A DNA stretch of 64,000 nt, from positions 62,001-126,000 of the forward strand of contig JAMAHW010000045.1 of assembly GCA_023627715.1 (NCBI GenBank), in the 5' to 3' direction. Of this stretch, positions 45,591 through 56,467 are shown in pieces (within the stretch, counting starts at the first letter, position 1; every line of letters begins with the position of its first letter). The stretch comes from Periconia sp. R9002. Taxonomy: Eukaryota > Ascomycota > Dothideomycetes > Pleosporales > Periconiaceae. The position numbers were made by a program, and so were the translations under genes. A model generated the notes under the pieces. It ran no database searches, was not told the DNA's origin, and was given only the letters and a program-made list of their open reading frames with translations.

Positions 45591-46127
45591 GGTGTTTTAG
45601 GCGGATTGCTGTTGTCCTGTCCTGTCATTCCTGCGGGACATGTTGGACATTATATCACAACAGAACGGATCGTAGCCATTGCAAACCAGATAGAGCTTCT
45701 CGAAAGAATAATCTGCAGTATAGCGATCAACCATGTCATACTGCTTGACTGCTTGGCACCGCAACCAAGCCTTGCTTTGATGGCAATGCTACCTACTCAC
45801 TGATCAGCAATTGATGTTCCTGAAAGGTATAATTCGAAACGTCTCGTCCTATTGGCCGCTTTTGGAGAAACATGACAGGGGTGTCAGCAGCTAGCCATTT
45901 TGGGCCACTTTTGATGTCAGCGCCCATTACCAAGCAAGCTCCCATTACCAAGCATTGATGTTACGCAAATTCGGTGGACAACAAAGGATCACAACAATGG
46001 AGCTCAAGCTTGCAACTATCAATTGATTGAAGCAGGCGTTTGTTTCCACTATTCGTGAACATTTATCAAACCTCTCCAATTGCTCCCACCTTCTGTCAAT
46101 TCTCTTCTGGGGACCAAAGTTACAGTC
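45591..46127. promoter_or_regulatory. Bidirectional promoter between cluster P450 1 and the SDR
   Basis: Start codons face away from each other 537 bp apart, so both genes must be driven from this interval. No exact tox-box-like ATCTCNCGNA was found by eye. Confidence 0.45.
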
Positions 46128-46969
46128 ATGTCATCGAAAACCACTGTTCTCATAACGGGTGCTAATCGAGGTGTGCAAGTTTCCATGAAACGAGACAAAC
46201 ACGCAGAGTTCTAACTCGCAGAGCAGGTCTGGGCTACGGCCTTGCAGAAAAATTCCTCGCTCGCCCCAACTACATCGTCATCGGTGCTGTCCGTAACCCC
46301 AGCACGGCAACAGCACTGAGCAAGCTTCCCACCGGCGAGGGCAGCTCGTTGGTCATTGTCAAAATCGATAGCGTCTCCGAAACCGATCCTGCAACAGCTA
46401 TCGAAGATGTCAAGAGTCAAGGGATCGACCACCTAGATATAGTTATTGCAAATGCGGGCATCTCCCAAGTTTTCCCACAGGTCCACGAGGTCAACCTTTC
46501 CGACCTTCAGGAGCATCTCCAAGTGAACCTATTTGGCGTCATTTTGCTCTTCAAGGCCGTGCGCCCACTACTTCTGGCAGCCAAGCAACCAAAATTTGTG
46601 ACGCTCGGAACGTCAGCGGCTAGCCTCAGCGAAATGGCAGATCGAAACTTCCCAAACTCTGTCTACGGAACGTCGAAAGTGGCGCTCAATTACATCACTC
46701 TCAAAACCCATTACGAGAATCCCACATTGACTGCTTTTCCGTTGGACCCTGGGTAGGTACGATTCAAAATTGCGAGGCACGCGCTAACTGAAAACAGCTG
46801 GGTGCAAACTGAAATGGGAAACACTGGAGCTCAAGGTTTAGGTTTGGAAAAGGCAGAAATTGAGGTCGATGTAAGCGTCTCGGGAATGATCAAGGTCATT
46901 GATGCTGCAACTAGAGAGGACACGTCGGGCAAGTTCATGTTCTACGACGGAACATCGAAGCCGTGGTAA
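46128..46969 (+). CDS. Short-chain dehydrogenase/reductase, norsolorinic-acid-ketoreductase-like
   Basis: Three exons (46128-46170, 46227-46752, 46798-46969) encode 246 aa. The first exon carries the cofactor motif (TVLITGANRG, completed as GLGYG), needed for a working start. Others: RNPSTATAL (NADP-type loop), DIVIANAG, VNLFGVILLFKA, a serine in TLGTSAASL, YGTSK (catalytic Tyr and Lys) and AFPLDPGWVQTEMG. The C-terminus (GKFMFYDGTSKPW) is that of the NOR1-like ketoreductases of fungal polyketide pathways. It likely reduces a ketone or oxidises an alcohol on the pathway intermediate with NADP(H). Confidence 0.88.
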
Positions 46970-47430
46970 AGGAGGGCGAGTAAATGGAAGCCAGACTGCG
47001 AAAAGGAATTTTTACATGTCACTTTGGCTATGTTCCCGCCTCATTACCAGCGTGAAAAGAAGGTAGTGAGGTTAAATCAAACAAATTATCGATGAAAAAT
47101 CTCTCAATGATAACATGGTAAAAATGAACAAAATTTGTAGCGTGGGAGAAGAAGAAGCATGGTGAACATAATTATTCATCGGCGTTTCCGCTGCGTGAAT
47201 GAATACCGCGTTGATCAGTCAGCGAGCATTTTGCGAACATTTTGCGAACAGTGTGTGCCAAACAGATAACCACAATCATCCTATAGTTATCTTTGTTGCT
47301 TGTTCGATACATTCATCATCAAATTACACGGTGCCGGGTAGAAAGCCTATCTGGAAATAAGGTATATTTAAAAAGAGCGTCTATCAATGCTATTGATCTA
47401 TGCAAAAAAAATTTCTGGCTTAAGGTCAGA
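46970..47430. other. Convergent 3' region between the SDR and the flavin oxidase
   Basis: A/T-rich sequence with no gene; the two flanking genes converge here. Confidence 0.4.
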
Positions 47431-49299
47431 TCACGCCCGGCAAAGTCTGCCATCACCAGCGACTTTCCAAACATCGTTACCCACACTTGCTATCGCATAG
47501 AATAGATCATGCGGATCATACTTTTTCTTCACGGCGAGAAGTTGAGGGTAGTTGGCACCGAAGTAATCGACTTTCCAGTTAGGATTATTGAAGTCGCCCT
47601 CGTTGATGTACGTTCCACCGCCAGGTGTCAAGCGCTCAAGCTGCGGCACTTTTTCATTCGTCATTTGCTTCACATAGCCCTGTAGGTCTGCTAGTGGCGA
47701 TGTTGGATCCCAGACACGAACAATGTTGAAGAAGACGAGATTGTCGCGCCACGCCGGCAACACAGCATTGTCGCCAGGCTGGTTACCCACCCTCGCATTA
47801 GTTGTATTGGCCGCAACGCCATTGAGAATCCACTCCGGATCCGCCGTGATGTTGCGTAATGCTGCTGTCAGCCCCTGATTGTTATTCTCAACAACGGAAT
47901 AAGGTACTAAGCGGCCTCCGATGATCTCGTTGACCTGGTAGTTTCCAAATGGTAAATCCGGAGTGTATCGGGAATAATGCCGGTAAAATGTCGGATCGTC
48001 GGTCATGACGGGAGTATATGAGATACCATTCTCACTAAGGTAGTTGGTAATGGGCATAAGTAGAGCAGTAGCGTCTTCTGCTGTGTGGCCAACCCAAGTC
48101 AGGAAGTTGAGGAAGAAGCTTGCGTTTGTGAGAGTGTAGACTACTTCCACTCCCTTATTCTCGACCAAAGCCGGTAAGTGCTCGTGGAAATGCTCAACTG
48201 CGTCCCAATACTTGTCGGCAGAGATACCCTCTGAAGTGAATTGTAGTGTTCCCCCTCCCACGGGGCCGTCAGGGTGTGCTTTAGTTGTCAGGGACAGGAC
48301 AACCGCGTATGTACCGCCACCTCCGCCGCTCAATGCCCAATACAAATCCGAGTTCTTTTCTTTTGACGCTACCAGATGTTTTCCCTCTGCAGTGACGACC
48401 TCCCATTCGAGGGTATTATCGGCAGCGAGGCCATACTCACCATTCAAAGGGCCATGGCCGGCACCCTGTGTATACCCTCCAACGAGACCGACTGTTGGAC
48501 AGAAGCCGCCTATGACACGCAGTCCATTATTAGCCGCCGCAGGGTATGCTTCAAAAGCTTGAACACCAGCACCCATTCTGATTGCGCGGCCTTTGTACGA
48601 GTCGCTACTGTAGTCGAGAATTTTGATATCCTTAAGATTATGGGTCCACAGCAGCAGTGCGCCCTTCCCAGTCGAACGTCCAAGAAAACTGTAACAGTCC
48701 CATCAGCACAATCACATCAGCTACAAAACGTATACAAGGGTCAACATACTCATGACCAGTGTTTTTGATTACCAAACGAATGTTATTCTTCTGTGCGAAC
48801 TTGACGCCGGCCGCTACGTCGTCTGCGTTGGTGACGTTGATCGAGTACTCCGCAATGTTGCCGTTCACGCAGCCTCCATTTTCCGGGGTGAAGGGGCTGC
48901 ACGAGTTGTTGAGCCAGTAAGAATTTTGAACGGAAGCAGGGTCTTGCCAGCTTTGATGGTATCAGCAATGCGGGGCGGTAAAAATGAGGCTGACACTTAC
49001 TGTGGCTCTGGCCTCGTCCAGGTTGTCTGAATGCTACGACACTTGGCATCATCGTACGAAGCACCATGACATTGCGCCGCCAACGGCACAGTGGATATGA
49101 GCCGGCCGTGTACTGAAGCATTCAGCTTCGCCCAGTCTTGCAGACTGGGCCAGCCCTGGTCCCCTGGTAGGTACCTGCAAGCTGGGCTGCCATTTTGATG
49201 AGGGATGGTCGAGTTCCACGACGAATTCCACAGCTCTGCAGACGCCAAGCGGGATATGCACAAGGCCGCTGCAGCGTAACAATGCACTTTAAAAAGCAT
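47431..49299 (-). CDS. Secreted FAD-linked oxidase, BBE-like
   Basis: Three exons (49299-49001, 48950-48750, 48688-47431) encode 585 aa. A signal peptide (YAAAALCISRLASA) opens the protein. FAD-binding (PCMH) motifs follow: WLNNSCSPFTPENGGC, NIRLVIKNTGHDF (spliced across intron 2), LGRSTGKGALLLWTHNLKDI, GGFCPTVGLVGGYTQGAGHG and SGGGGGTYAVVLS. The BBE tail contains FNNPNWKVDYFG and YDPHDLFYA. Family members bind FAD covalently and oxidise alcohols, C-C or C-N bonds; in fungal pathways some drive late oxidative cyclisations (solanapyrone synthase is one). The signal peptide implies work in the secretory system, vacuole or outside the cell, hence a late step. The specific reaction is not deducible. 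Confidence 0.88.
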
Positions 49300-50217
49300 T
49301 TCGTACCAAAGAAATGCAACAAGCAGGACCCAATGTTGTCAACTTCAGTCGCGGCAATCGCCTTCGCACATGTCTACCTTAATGTCACTCGGGCACACTT
49401 TATATTGCACCGTAATTATTCCTTCACCGGACGATCTTGCCACAGACCGACTTTTGCGTATACGGGTCATGACAAGAGAGCGCGGGAGAATACGAAAGTT
49501 GGGCTGAGAAGGCGCTGATTTCGAAGGCGCTGTTCTCGAAGACGGCCAACGACGATACTTCGTGGTATGCGTCGCGACTGACGAGTGCTGTACATACGAG
49601 TCTGGCGTATGCAGGTGCCCGCGTGGCGTTTCTTGCCGCTGGTTGGATCTACAGTCATCATCACCGAAAAAAAACCAACCAACCTGAAAAGGTAAACCTT
49701 CCCACGTCGATCGTAAGGACTGCCTGAATCAGCCCAAAGATGGGCCTAGTAATACAGAATGGAGAGGTCAGAAACTCTGCCGCCGGTCAAAGTAGCGAAT
49801 GGGATACACTGTCAGGACTTCTCGTATTCGGTATTTGAGTGGGGTCTTATGCATCAATTGACATAAAGGATGAAGACAGACATGCCGAACAGGGATGTCA
49901 TGCTGCTGCAGTGGCGTTCTGCATGAGCGGCAACCCGTTATAGTGTGCGAGCCCTATGAAGACAGCCTTGAGTCTAACAGAGAAAGTAAGGAAAGATTTT
50001 TACGTTATACAATTATTGACGTAATCGATTTATTATATATGCACATGTAGGAAAGTAGTAGAACAGTAAGATTATCACGTAACATAACAGCGTGTATCTA
50101 GACGAAGAACACTGTAATCTATCTTATACATGGGGTGAAAGTTCACACACGCACAAATTTGCGAAGTGATTGCAGCTAGGATAGTGTAGGAATCTAGAAA
50201 CATCAATAGAGGAGCCA
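49300..50217. other. Intergenic region, no gene seen
   Basis: The left part is the promoter of the flavin oxidase, the right part the 3' flank of the efflux pump. A/T-rich from 49,980. No motif-bearing frame was recognised. Confidence 0.4.
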
Positions 50218-52006
50218 TCACACCGCCATGGCTGCCGCACCTCTATTCGTTCCCGTTTTGATACTCTTGATCCTCGGTACGAATGCACATAGAAACGTAA
50301 GGCCTCCAAGGGCAGTGGCCGCCGCCCAGGCTGCCTTCAAACCTGCCATGTATGCTCTCAATATGCCGGGCAAAACTTCTGGAGCGAAGGCTTCCCGTAG
50401 CTTGGATGCACCTACTGCGATGACACTAGCAGGGTCAATCATGGGCGCGAACTCGGGTAGACTCTTCAGCAGTACATTCGTGAATATGCTTTGTGCCAAA
50501 GACACCGAAATCGCACCCGAAACGAGTTGATAGACTGGTTTCAATGTTAGTTTCAATGTAATGTGTGAAGGATATTGTTAACCTACATAAGACGAGTGCC
50601 GTGGTGATCGCAATATCCTCCGGTTCAGAAAAAGCAATGGCCGTGATGAGCGGTATCTGACTACATATACCATTGCCTGCACCAACGAGGATCTGATATC
50701 CGATGTAATTGCCTGCGGGTGTGCCAACGTCGAGCGTATAGACGAGGCCAGAGCCAATAGTGAGCATTACACCGCCGATGACGAGCAATGGTGTGTAGTA
50801 GCCGATCCTTGTTATGATTGTAGAACTGGCCAGTAGCGCAATGGACATGGCGAGTATCAATGGTAGGCTTCGTAACCCACTGGAGGAAGGAGATGCGCCG
50901 CCAATTGACTGAAAATAGATTGGCAAATAATACATCATTAGGAATACTGTGCCATTGCAACTAAATTAAGTCAGTTGGACCATATGGACTTTGAAGAGGA
51001 AGTACTGGACTCACAAAATAATGAAAGCACAGAGACCAGCAATTGTGCGTCTCTTCATGATACGACCCACGATCTGAGCTCTGTCGCCTTGTATCCATTG
51101 ATCCAATCCGAACAACGCGGCAAGCACGACAAAACCGACGAGTAAGCCAATGACAACGGATGAGTTCCATGGGCGACGGACTCCACCTTCTTCCAGAGCA
51201 AGCATGTAACATACCAGCGATGAAAGCACCAGCACGGTGCCCTGGAAGTCCATCTGGAGAAGCTTTTCCCTTAGAGACGCCTTTGCAGGCGCCATTGTGT
51301 TTGGTACTTTAAAGAAAAGCAGCACGACGGCAAGGGAAGCGCCACCAATGGGTAAGTTGATCCAAAAGCACCAACGCCAGGACAGCTTCTCGGTGAAAAC
51401 ACCTCCAAGAAGCGGCCCTGCGACGCTTGCAATACTGAAGTCCATTCCAACTAGTGCAAGATACATAGCAACCTGTGCGGGTGGAACAATGCAAGCAATG
51501 ATTGTATACACGCCGTTGGTTACTCCAGCAGCTCCGACGCCGGTGAGAGCGCGTCCGATGATTAGCACCATGCTGGCTGGCGCAAGAGCACATACGATTG
51601 ACCCAACGGAGAATATGACGACTGACGTGAAAAACGCATGCTTCATGTTGAAGTACTTGAAAACTTTACCCCATACAGACTGAAAGGCGGCAAACGTCAG
51701 AAAATATCCCGAGCCATACCAGCCAACGTCGCGAATGGTCTGGTAGTCATCCGTGATGCGCGGAATTGCGGTCGCGACAATGGTGAGGTCCAGGGCAATG
51801 AGAAACTCGCCGAGAAGCAATGCTGTTACAATCATCCAGCGTGCGAAGGGAGAGGGATATGGTGTTGGTAGAATAGTGTTTGACCGCAACCTTTCTGCGC
51901 TGGTAGAAGCGAAATCCGCAGTTGAGTGAGCCAGATCATTGGAGTCTCTTGGGTGTGAGGGCAGTGTTGGCGATAAATTGAACGTCGTCTCCTTCTCGGA
52001 ACTCAT
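50218..52006 (-). CDS. MFS efflux pump, DHA2 (14-TM) type, ToxA-like
   Basis: Three exons (52006-51015, 50960-50587, 50534-50218) encode 560 aa. A polar N-terminus is followed by drug-H+ antiporter motifs: GEFLIALDLTIVATAIPRI (TM1), DVGWYGSGYFLTFAAFQ, LIIGRALTGVGAAGVTNG (motif B region), and GPLLGGVFTEKLSWRWCFWINLPIGG, the motif-C stretch typical of 14-TM exporters. Exon 2 restores the later segments (FCNGTVFLMMYYLPIYFQ) and exon 3 the C-terminus (FYQLVSGAI). Such pumps commonly sit in toxin or antibiotic clusters and export the product or protect the producer. It sits in the middle of the cluster, on the same strand as the flavin oxidase and the second P450. Confidence 0.88.
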
Positions 52007-52672
52007 CTCGACGGCGTGATGGTTGTGTGGGAGGTATTGCTAAACTGCTCACTTAGAGTTAAGAGTGAAAAGAACTGAACGTTATGTTGGATAGCGCGAT
52101 TACCAATCATTGGTTTGTGGCAAATTAGGCATGAGGAATACAAAAAAGAATGCAATAGCCAGTGGACAAAAATAAGCTCAGGAGCGTAATGACAAGCGTA
52201 AGCATGCATATAGGATCAGGGACTAGCTCAATACACCCTATTTCTTACGGAATCGATTGGCTGGACGGAGAGTGTCTCGGGACTGTAACTCAAATCATGT
52301 GATCGGCATCTCCTCAGAGAAGGATTCGGGCACTCAACAGTTCACAGTACAATGGCGTGGTAGGGTGTTCACAACCAGCTTTGAATCACCATTCAAATCG
52401 AAAACGGATCGTTGATAAATATGAAGCAAAAAGCGTTCTATAGATCTAGATGTTCTGTATCATTGCTTCACTTCAGAAAAGAATTATATTGAAATGGTGC
52501 CATCTCTAGGTTATTTGGTTTACAAGGGTACAATTTCAAGACAGAGATTTTTCAGACATCGTTCCTCGATGATAATAACGTTCTTTCAACTTTATTGGCT
52601 ATATTCTACTATTGCAAACCCTCTCCAGTAGTAAATCACAAATAGCGCATATCATGCTGCCCATGACGGGGG
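52007..52672. promoter_or_regulatory. Promoter of the efflux pump and 3' flank of the second P450
   Basis: No coding motif. A/T-rich with several short A runs. No exact tox-box-like element was seen. Confidence 0.35.
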
Positions 52673-54429
52673 TTATTGCAGTTTGCTGGTCAATTCGCTG
52701 ACGCGACGGACTTTGACCATGAGGGGAGGTTTCTCCCAGAAGGTGAACAACTTCTGATAGATCCAAGAGTGGCTCTGCGGTAGTAATTCGAAATCAAAAT
52801 TCATGGCGAGTTTTGTGAGTGTCAAACGCATCTCGGCGTACGCCAAACTATACTATTTATCAGTAAAATTACAGTATAACAACATCCAGAAAATACGTAC
52901 TTTTTGCCTAAGCAATTCCGTCCTCCAATGCTGAATGGCTGGGATGCTGCACGATCGTCTGTTGCAAAATGCGGGTCATCAAGCCATCTTTCGGGAGCAA
53001 AGCGTTCGGGGTCCGTGAAATTAGATGGTGAATGAGTTGCTGCCCATGTAGTCACACCAACGCCTGTACCAGCCGGTATAAGATTGCCACAAATCACAGC
53101 TCCTCCGTGTGGTACAATTCGAGAAAGACTAAGAGCTGCAGGTGGATAGATGCGCAAAACTTCCTCGATGACAGCGTGCAGATATGGTAGTCGCTGCGTG
53201 GATTCGATGGTCACTTCTTCGGGGCCGGAGAACGCCTCGGAGACCTCCTTTTGTAGGTTTTTGTACGCATCACCATTCTTACAAAAATGATAAATGGCAC
53301 CGGCAAAGAACGTGGCAAGAGTCTCACTACCGGCTGTCACCAGGAGATTGATGGAGCTCTCCAACTCAGCATGTGACATGCCTTTGTCATCGTTTGCCTT
53401 TAGAATGGGAGTAATGAAGTCGCTCCGTTCGGTCTTCTGGCCAAGACGGTGATTGATTTTCTCATTCGTGAAAGCAGCATGTTTGCTCCTGGCACCTAGA
53501 AATGGAGATATTGCAGCCGTAACAATCTTGAACACCGGTGAGGGTGCGTGTTTGAGAGCCAGCAAATACGTCATCGTTCTGGCAGCGCCTGGGAGCAGTT
53601 CAACCCATGGGTGCAGTTGACCGGATTCCAAACAATCGAATGGTCGGCCAAATGTTAGATCTCCGATGATGTCAAAGGTCATCGCATTAGTCCATTTGCT
53701 CTGCCAACTTATTAGATGCTGATTTGACTATAGCAATCCAGCACAGCTCACCATGTCCAGTACGCCTTCATTAGGGCCTTCAATTTGTTCAGATAGCTTT
53801 GTCACAAGCAGATCAACATACTTCAATAGTATCGTTTCCTGGTCGCGCAATGCTTTCTCGGAGAACGCATGAGCCAAAAGGCGCCGAAATCTTGCATGGT
53901 CGTGTTCATTGGCATCAACCTAAGAATTTCAGTCTCACCTCCAGGACGCAATCGGAAGACTAACAATTGATGGCGCCCCATTCTGACGTGGTAGATATAC
54001 AGAAGGGTCTTTGTCAAACCAAGCTTTTCTCTTCACATTTCTATGACCTACGCAACTTAGATTCCACACAGAACCATGGATGGGAATGAAAAACGTGCCA
54101 TGAATATTGAACCAGGCTTCGGACTGAATGAACGACAGTTTGTTCGGTGCCAGCCGGACGCTTTTTCCATATTTCTCATGTATTGTACGCGCAGCACTAG
54201 TTAGTTCGCCAGTTGCGAGCCAATACACGTAAGGCAGAATTGAGGCGCGGGTGTACCAAGGCCCTGGATATGCACGCAAAGGATGCAGATACAAGTTATA
54301 GAAAACCCTCAGGCTCAGGATCTATGTTCGTGAGACAAAAAAAACAGCAATTGAGCATTCTATACTTACCAAAAGGCTGGCCACAACCAAACTCCATACA
54401 AACGACGACATCTCGCTGACATGATCCAT
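52673..54429 (-). CDS. Cytochrome P450, CYP65/TRI11-like (cluster P450 2)
   Basis: Six exons (54429-54370, 54321-54095, 54040-53965, 53919-53752, 53700-52901, 52847-52673) encode 501 aa. The anchor is split by intron 1 (SLVVASLL, then ILSLRVFYNLYLHPL). Motifs: AYPGPWYTRAS, KYGKSVRLAPNKLSF, KDPSVY, EHDHARFRRLLAHAFSEKAL, MTFDIIGDLTFGRPF, I-helix TAGSETLAT, K-helix EVLRIYPP, FAPERW and heme loop FSIGGRNCLGKNLAYAEMR. This pattern matches the CYP65 group that includes isotrichodermin hydroxylase. The 54-nt intron at 54094-54041 is in frame and stop-free, so an 18-residue insertion is possible if it is kept. The gene is divergent from the hydrolase at 54796. Confidence 0.86.
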
Positions 54430-54795
54430 CGCTGAAGTTAGCTATCTGTGTGCAATACTGAGGATTTGACTGTCGAGAGTGGAGCTTCGCGCCCACTATT
54501 CACAAAATGTAACCACGCACAATCTCACTGAGACGAATACCGATCCCGGCAATTTGAATCCGTCATGATTGGTTAGCGTAAATTTGATACGAAGATGAAG
54601 TTTGTTGAATGTACGAACGAAACGGACCGAAACGTCGGCGCATGTACAAGGGTGTCAGCATCTTGGCAAAACCTCGTGTTTTCGTATAACAGTCTCCTTC
54701 TTCATTGGGTAAATGATTTTTCATACTTGCTTATCTGGCCCACCTACTCACTGCAAAAAAGCACATCTTTTCAGAACCTGTTTTTCGATCACGCA
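54430..54795. promoter_or_regulatory. Bidirectional promoter between cluster P450 2 and the alpha/beta hydrolase
   Basis: A compact 366-bp divergent interval. ATCTCACTGA at 54522-54531 differs from the ToxE tox-box consensus ATCTCNCGNA at one fixed position. With one mismatch this is only a candidate and may be chance. Confidence 0.35.
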
Positions 54796-55647
54796 ATGCT
54801 TCAAGTCGAATCTAAGCATGTCCAGCTCGCATCCGGTCGGGTTTTGTGGGTCGAGATCTATGGCTCACATTCGTTAGATTGCCCTGCATTACTCTTTGCC
54901 AATGGTATGGCGTCAACGACTAATGCGTGGAGCTCCTTGGTACATTCATTTTCTCCAGAATTCTTAGCGAAGCATACCGTCATTCTGCATGATGCTGCCA
55001 ACACGGGGAAGTCCAAGTATCAGCCCGAACTACCACCACCAACTCTTTTTTCAATTGCCACGGAAGCTCGCCAATTATTAGAACACCTCGGTCGGCAGAA
55101 CGGCTATTGGATTGGGCATAGCTTCGGTGGACAACAGGGCTTCGTGGCAGCTCAACATGACCCTGATTTCTGGAAAGGTCTACTCTTACTCGCCCCTCAA
55201 ACGGATCGCGTCACTGCACACTGTAGGATTTCGATGGATGAGATTGCTTCGGTTTTTCGCTCAAATTCGGAGACTTCAAGGTATGCGGACGAGATCTTTG
55301 ATACGCCAGGTAGCAACTTGATCAGAAAAAGCGGCATATTTGGGGCACTTGCACGCGAAATGGCTCTCAGACAGCGAGCTGAAAGCCTATTATTGGCATT
55401 TGACGCGTTGCTAGAGCCTCAAGAAGGCGATTTCAATTGGCAGAAGATGACTACTAAGATTGTGCTTGTTTTTGGCGGTCAAGATGCGATTGCGCCACTG
55501 AGTGAAGGGCATTATGCTCTTACTAAACTGCAATCTGTTCCAGGCGCAGAGGCGGCATTGGTGGTGTTACCCGACTCGGGACACTGGATGAATTGGGAAG
55601 AAGAGCAACGGATTAGAGATGAGATTATCAAGCTTGTGGAAGCATGA
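54796..55647 (+). CDS. Alpha/beta hydrolase
   Basis: A single frame of 283 aa starts at ATG 54796. It has a complete fold and triad: oxyanion/loop segment FANGMASTTNAWSSLV, GxSxG elbow in WIGHSFGGQQGF, acid in VLVFGGQDAIAPLS and histidine in LPDSGHWMNWE. An in-frame ATG at 54595 would add 67 residues unlike the family (FSYNSLLLHWVNDFSY), so the later ATG is preferred. The closest general type is the enol-lactonase/epoxide-hydrolase-like class; a role in lactone or ester handling within the cluster is plausible. It is co-oriented with no neighbour but is divergent from P450 2. Confidence 0.82.
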   Translation: MLQVESKHVQLASGRVLWVEIYGSHSLDCPALLFANGMASTTNAWSSLVHSFSPEFLAKHTVILHDAANTGKSKYQPELPPPTLFSIATEARQLLEHLGRQNGYWIGHSFGGQQGFVAAQHDPDFWKGLLLLAPQTDRVTAHCRISMDEIASVFRSNSETSRYADEIFDTPGSNLIRKSGIFGALAREMALRQRAESLLLAFDALLEPQEGDFNWQKMTTKIVLVFGGQDAIAPLSEGHYALTKLQSVPGAEAALVVLPDSGHWMNWEEEQRIRDEIIKLVEA

Positions 55648-56467
55648 GAATGCATGCAATATTCTGAATGCTTTGGTATAGAAAAGAGACTTATTTTATG
55701 GATGACTCGTGGTTTAATTATGTAGTGCATGGATGATGTTTTCAACATGAAGTGTTCTGTAGCTTGCAATGTTTATATATCTTCCTACTCCGCAACGATG
55801 CATCGAAATATATCTGACATCCGAGATATGCAAACATTTCATTGGGTTAATGACTGTCGTGAGGCCTCTCATGTCTGTTGTTGTTGTATTTATTTAACAT
55901 CTTTCGAAGTAACATTCTAAAGGGTATACAGACGTCCTATGCTAAGGTATTTACTTACAATGCCTACCGCGTTGGCGGCACTTGTCCTCCTGATATAGTC
56001 TGTTCTTAGTGGAAGGTGGCTGGCACCCATCAAAAGGATCGCTCCGCCGGTTGAAGCAATCCGACCCTCTCGTGTGAATTGTTGTTTCTGTTGTTGTATT
56101 GGTTGTAAGTCTACGTGAAGAGACCTCCCGAAGGGTATTCAGACGTGCTATGCTAAGGAAATTACGTACGAGCCCTTTCGCGCAAGCGGCATCTGTCCAA
56201 CCTCAAATAGCCTGTTCCATGGCCTCTCGTGTGCGTGTATAGGTTAAAGACATGATTATGAAAATAGATTTATTAATATCGCAGAGTATAATCACTCGAG
56301 GTATCAGCGCAGTAGAATATGAAGAAGACACGCTCGGCCAAGACGTGGAAACAGATCAGATGTGTGTATATATCAAATGTGTGTTGTGTATCTAGCTATA
56401 TGTATTGCGAACAGCTTGTCCAAACCCCGGCTCCTGATCTAGATCTTATAGGCTGAGATATCCACGT
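55648..56467. other. Intergenic region with an imperfect tandem repeat
   Basis: A/T-rich sequence between the hydrolase and the third P450, both ending here. It contains a repeat pair described separately (55861-56222). No gene is supported. Confidence 0.4.
55861..56222 (+). repeat. Imperfect tandem repeat, period about 211 bp
   Basis: The 27-bp core at 55921-55947 recurs at 56132-56158 with 25 of 27 bases identical (core GGGTAT.CAGACGT.CTATGC). Similarity continues for about 60 bp downstream (GCGGCA, then TGTCC, then CTGTTC in both). Upstream, a CCTCTCRTGTS box followed by TTGTTGTATT appears before both copies, and the box begins again at 56222. Two copies and the start of a third are present; this looks like a local duplication in non-coding DNA. 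Confidence 0.6.

Noticed and set aside
54522..54531. Near-match to the ToxE tox-box (ATCTCACTGA against ATCTCNCGNA)
   Set aside because: One fixed position differs and it was found in one promoter only; no exact copy was seen by eye in the other cluster promoters. Kept as a weak candidate, not a regulatory feature.
54595..54795. N-terminal extension of the alpha/beta hydrolase
   Set aside because: The 67 extra residues do not resemble the family or a signal peptide and would overlap the compact divergent promoter.
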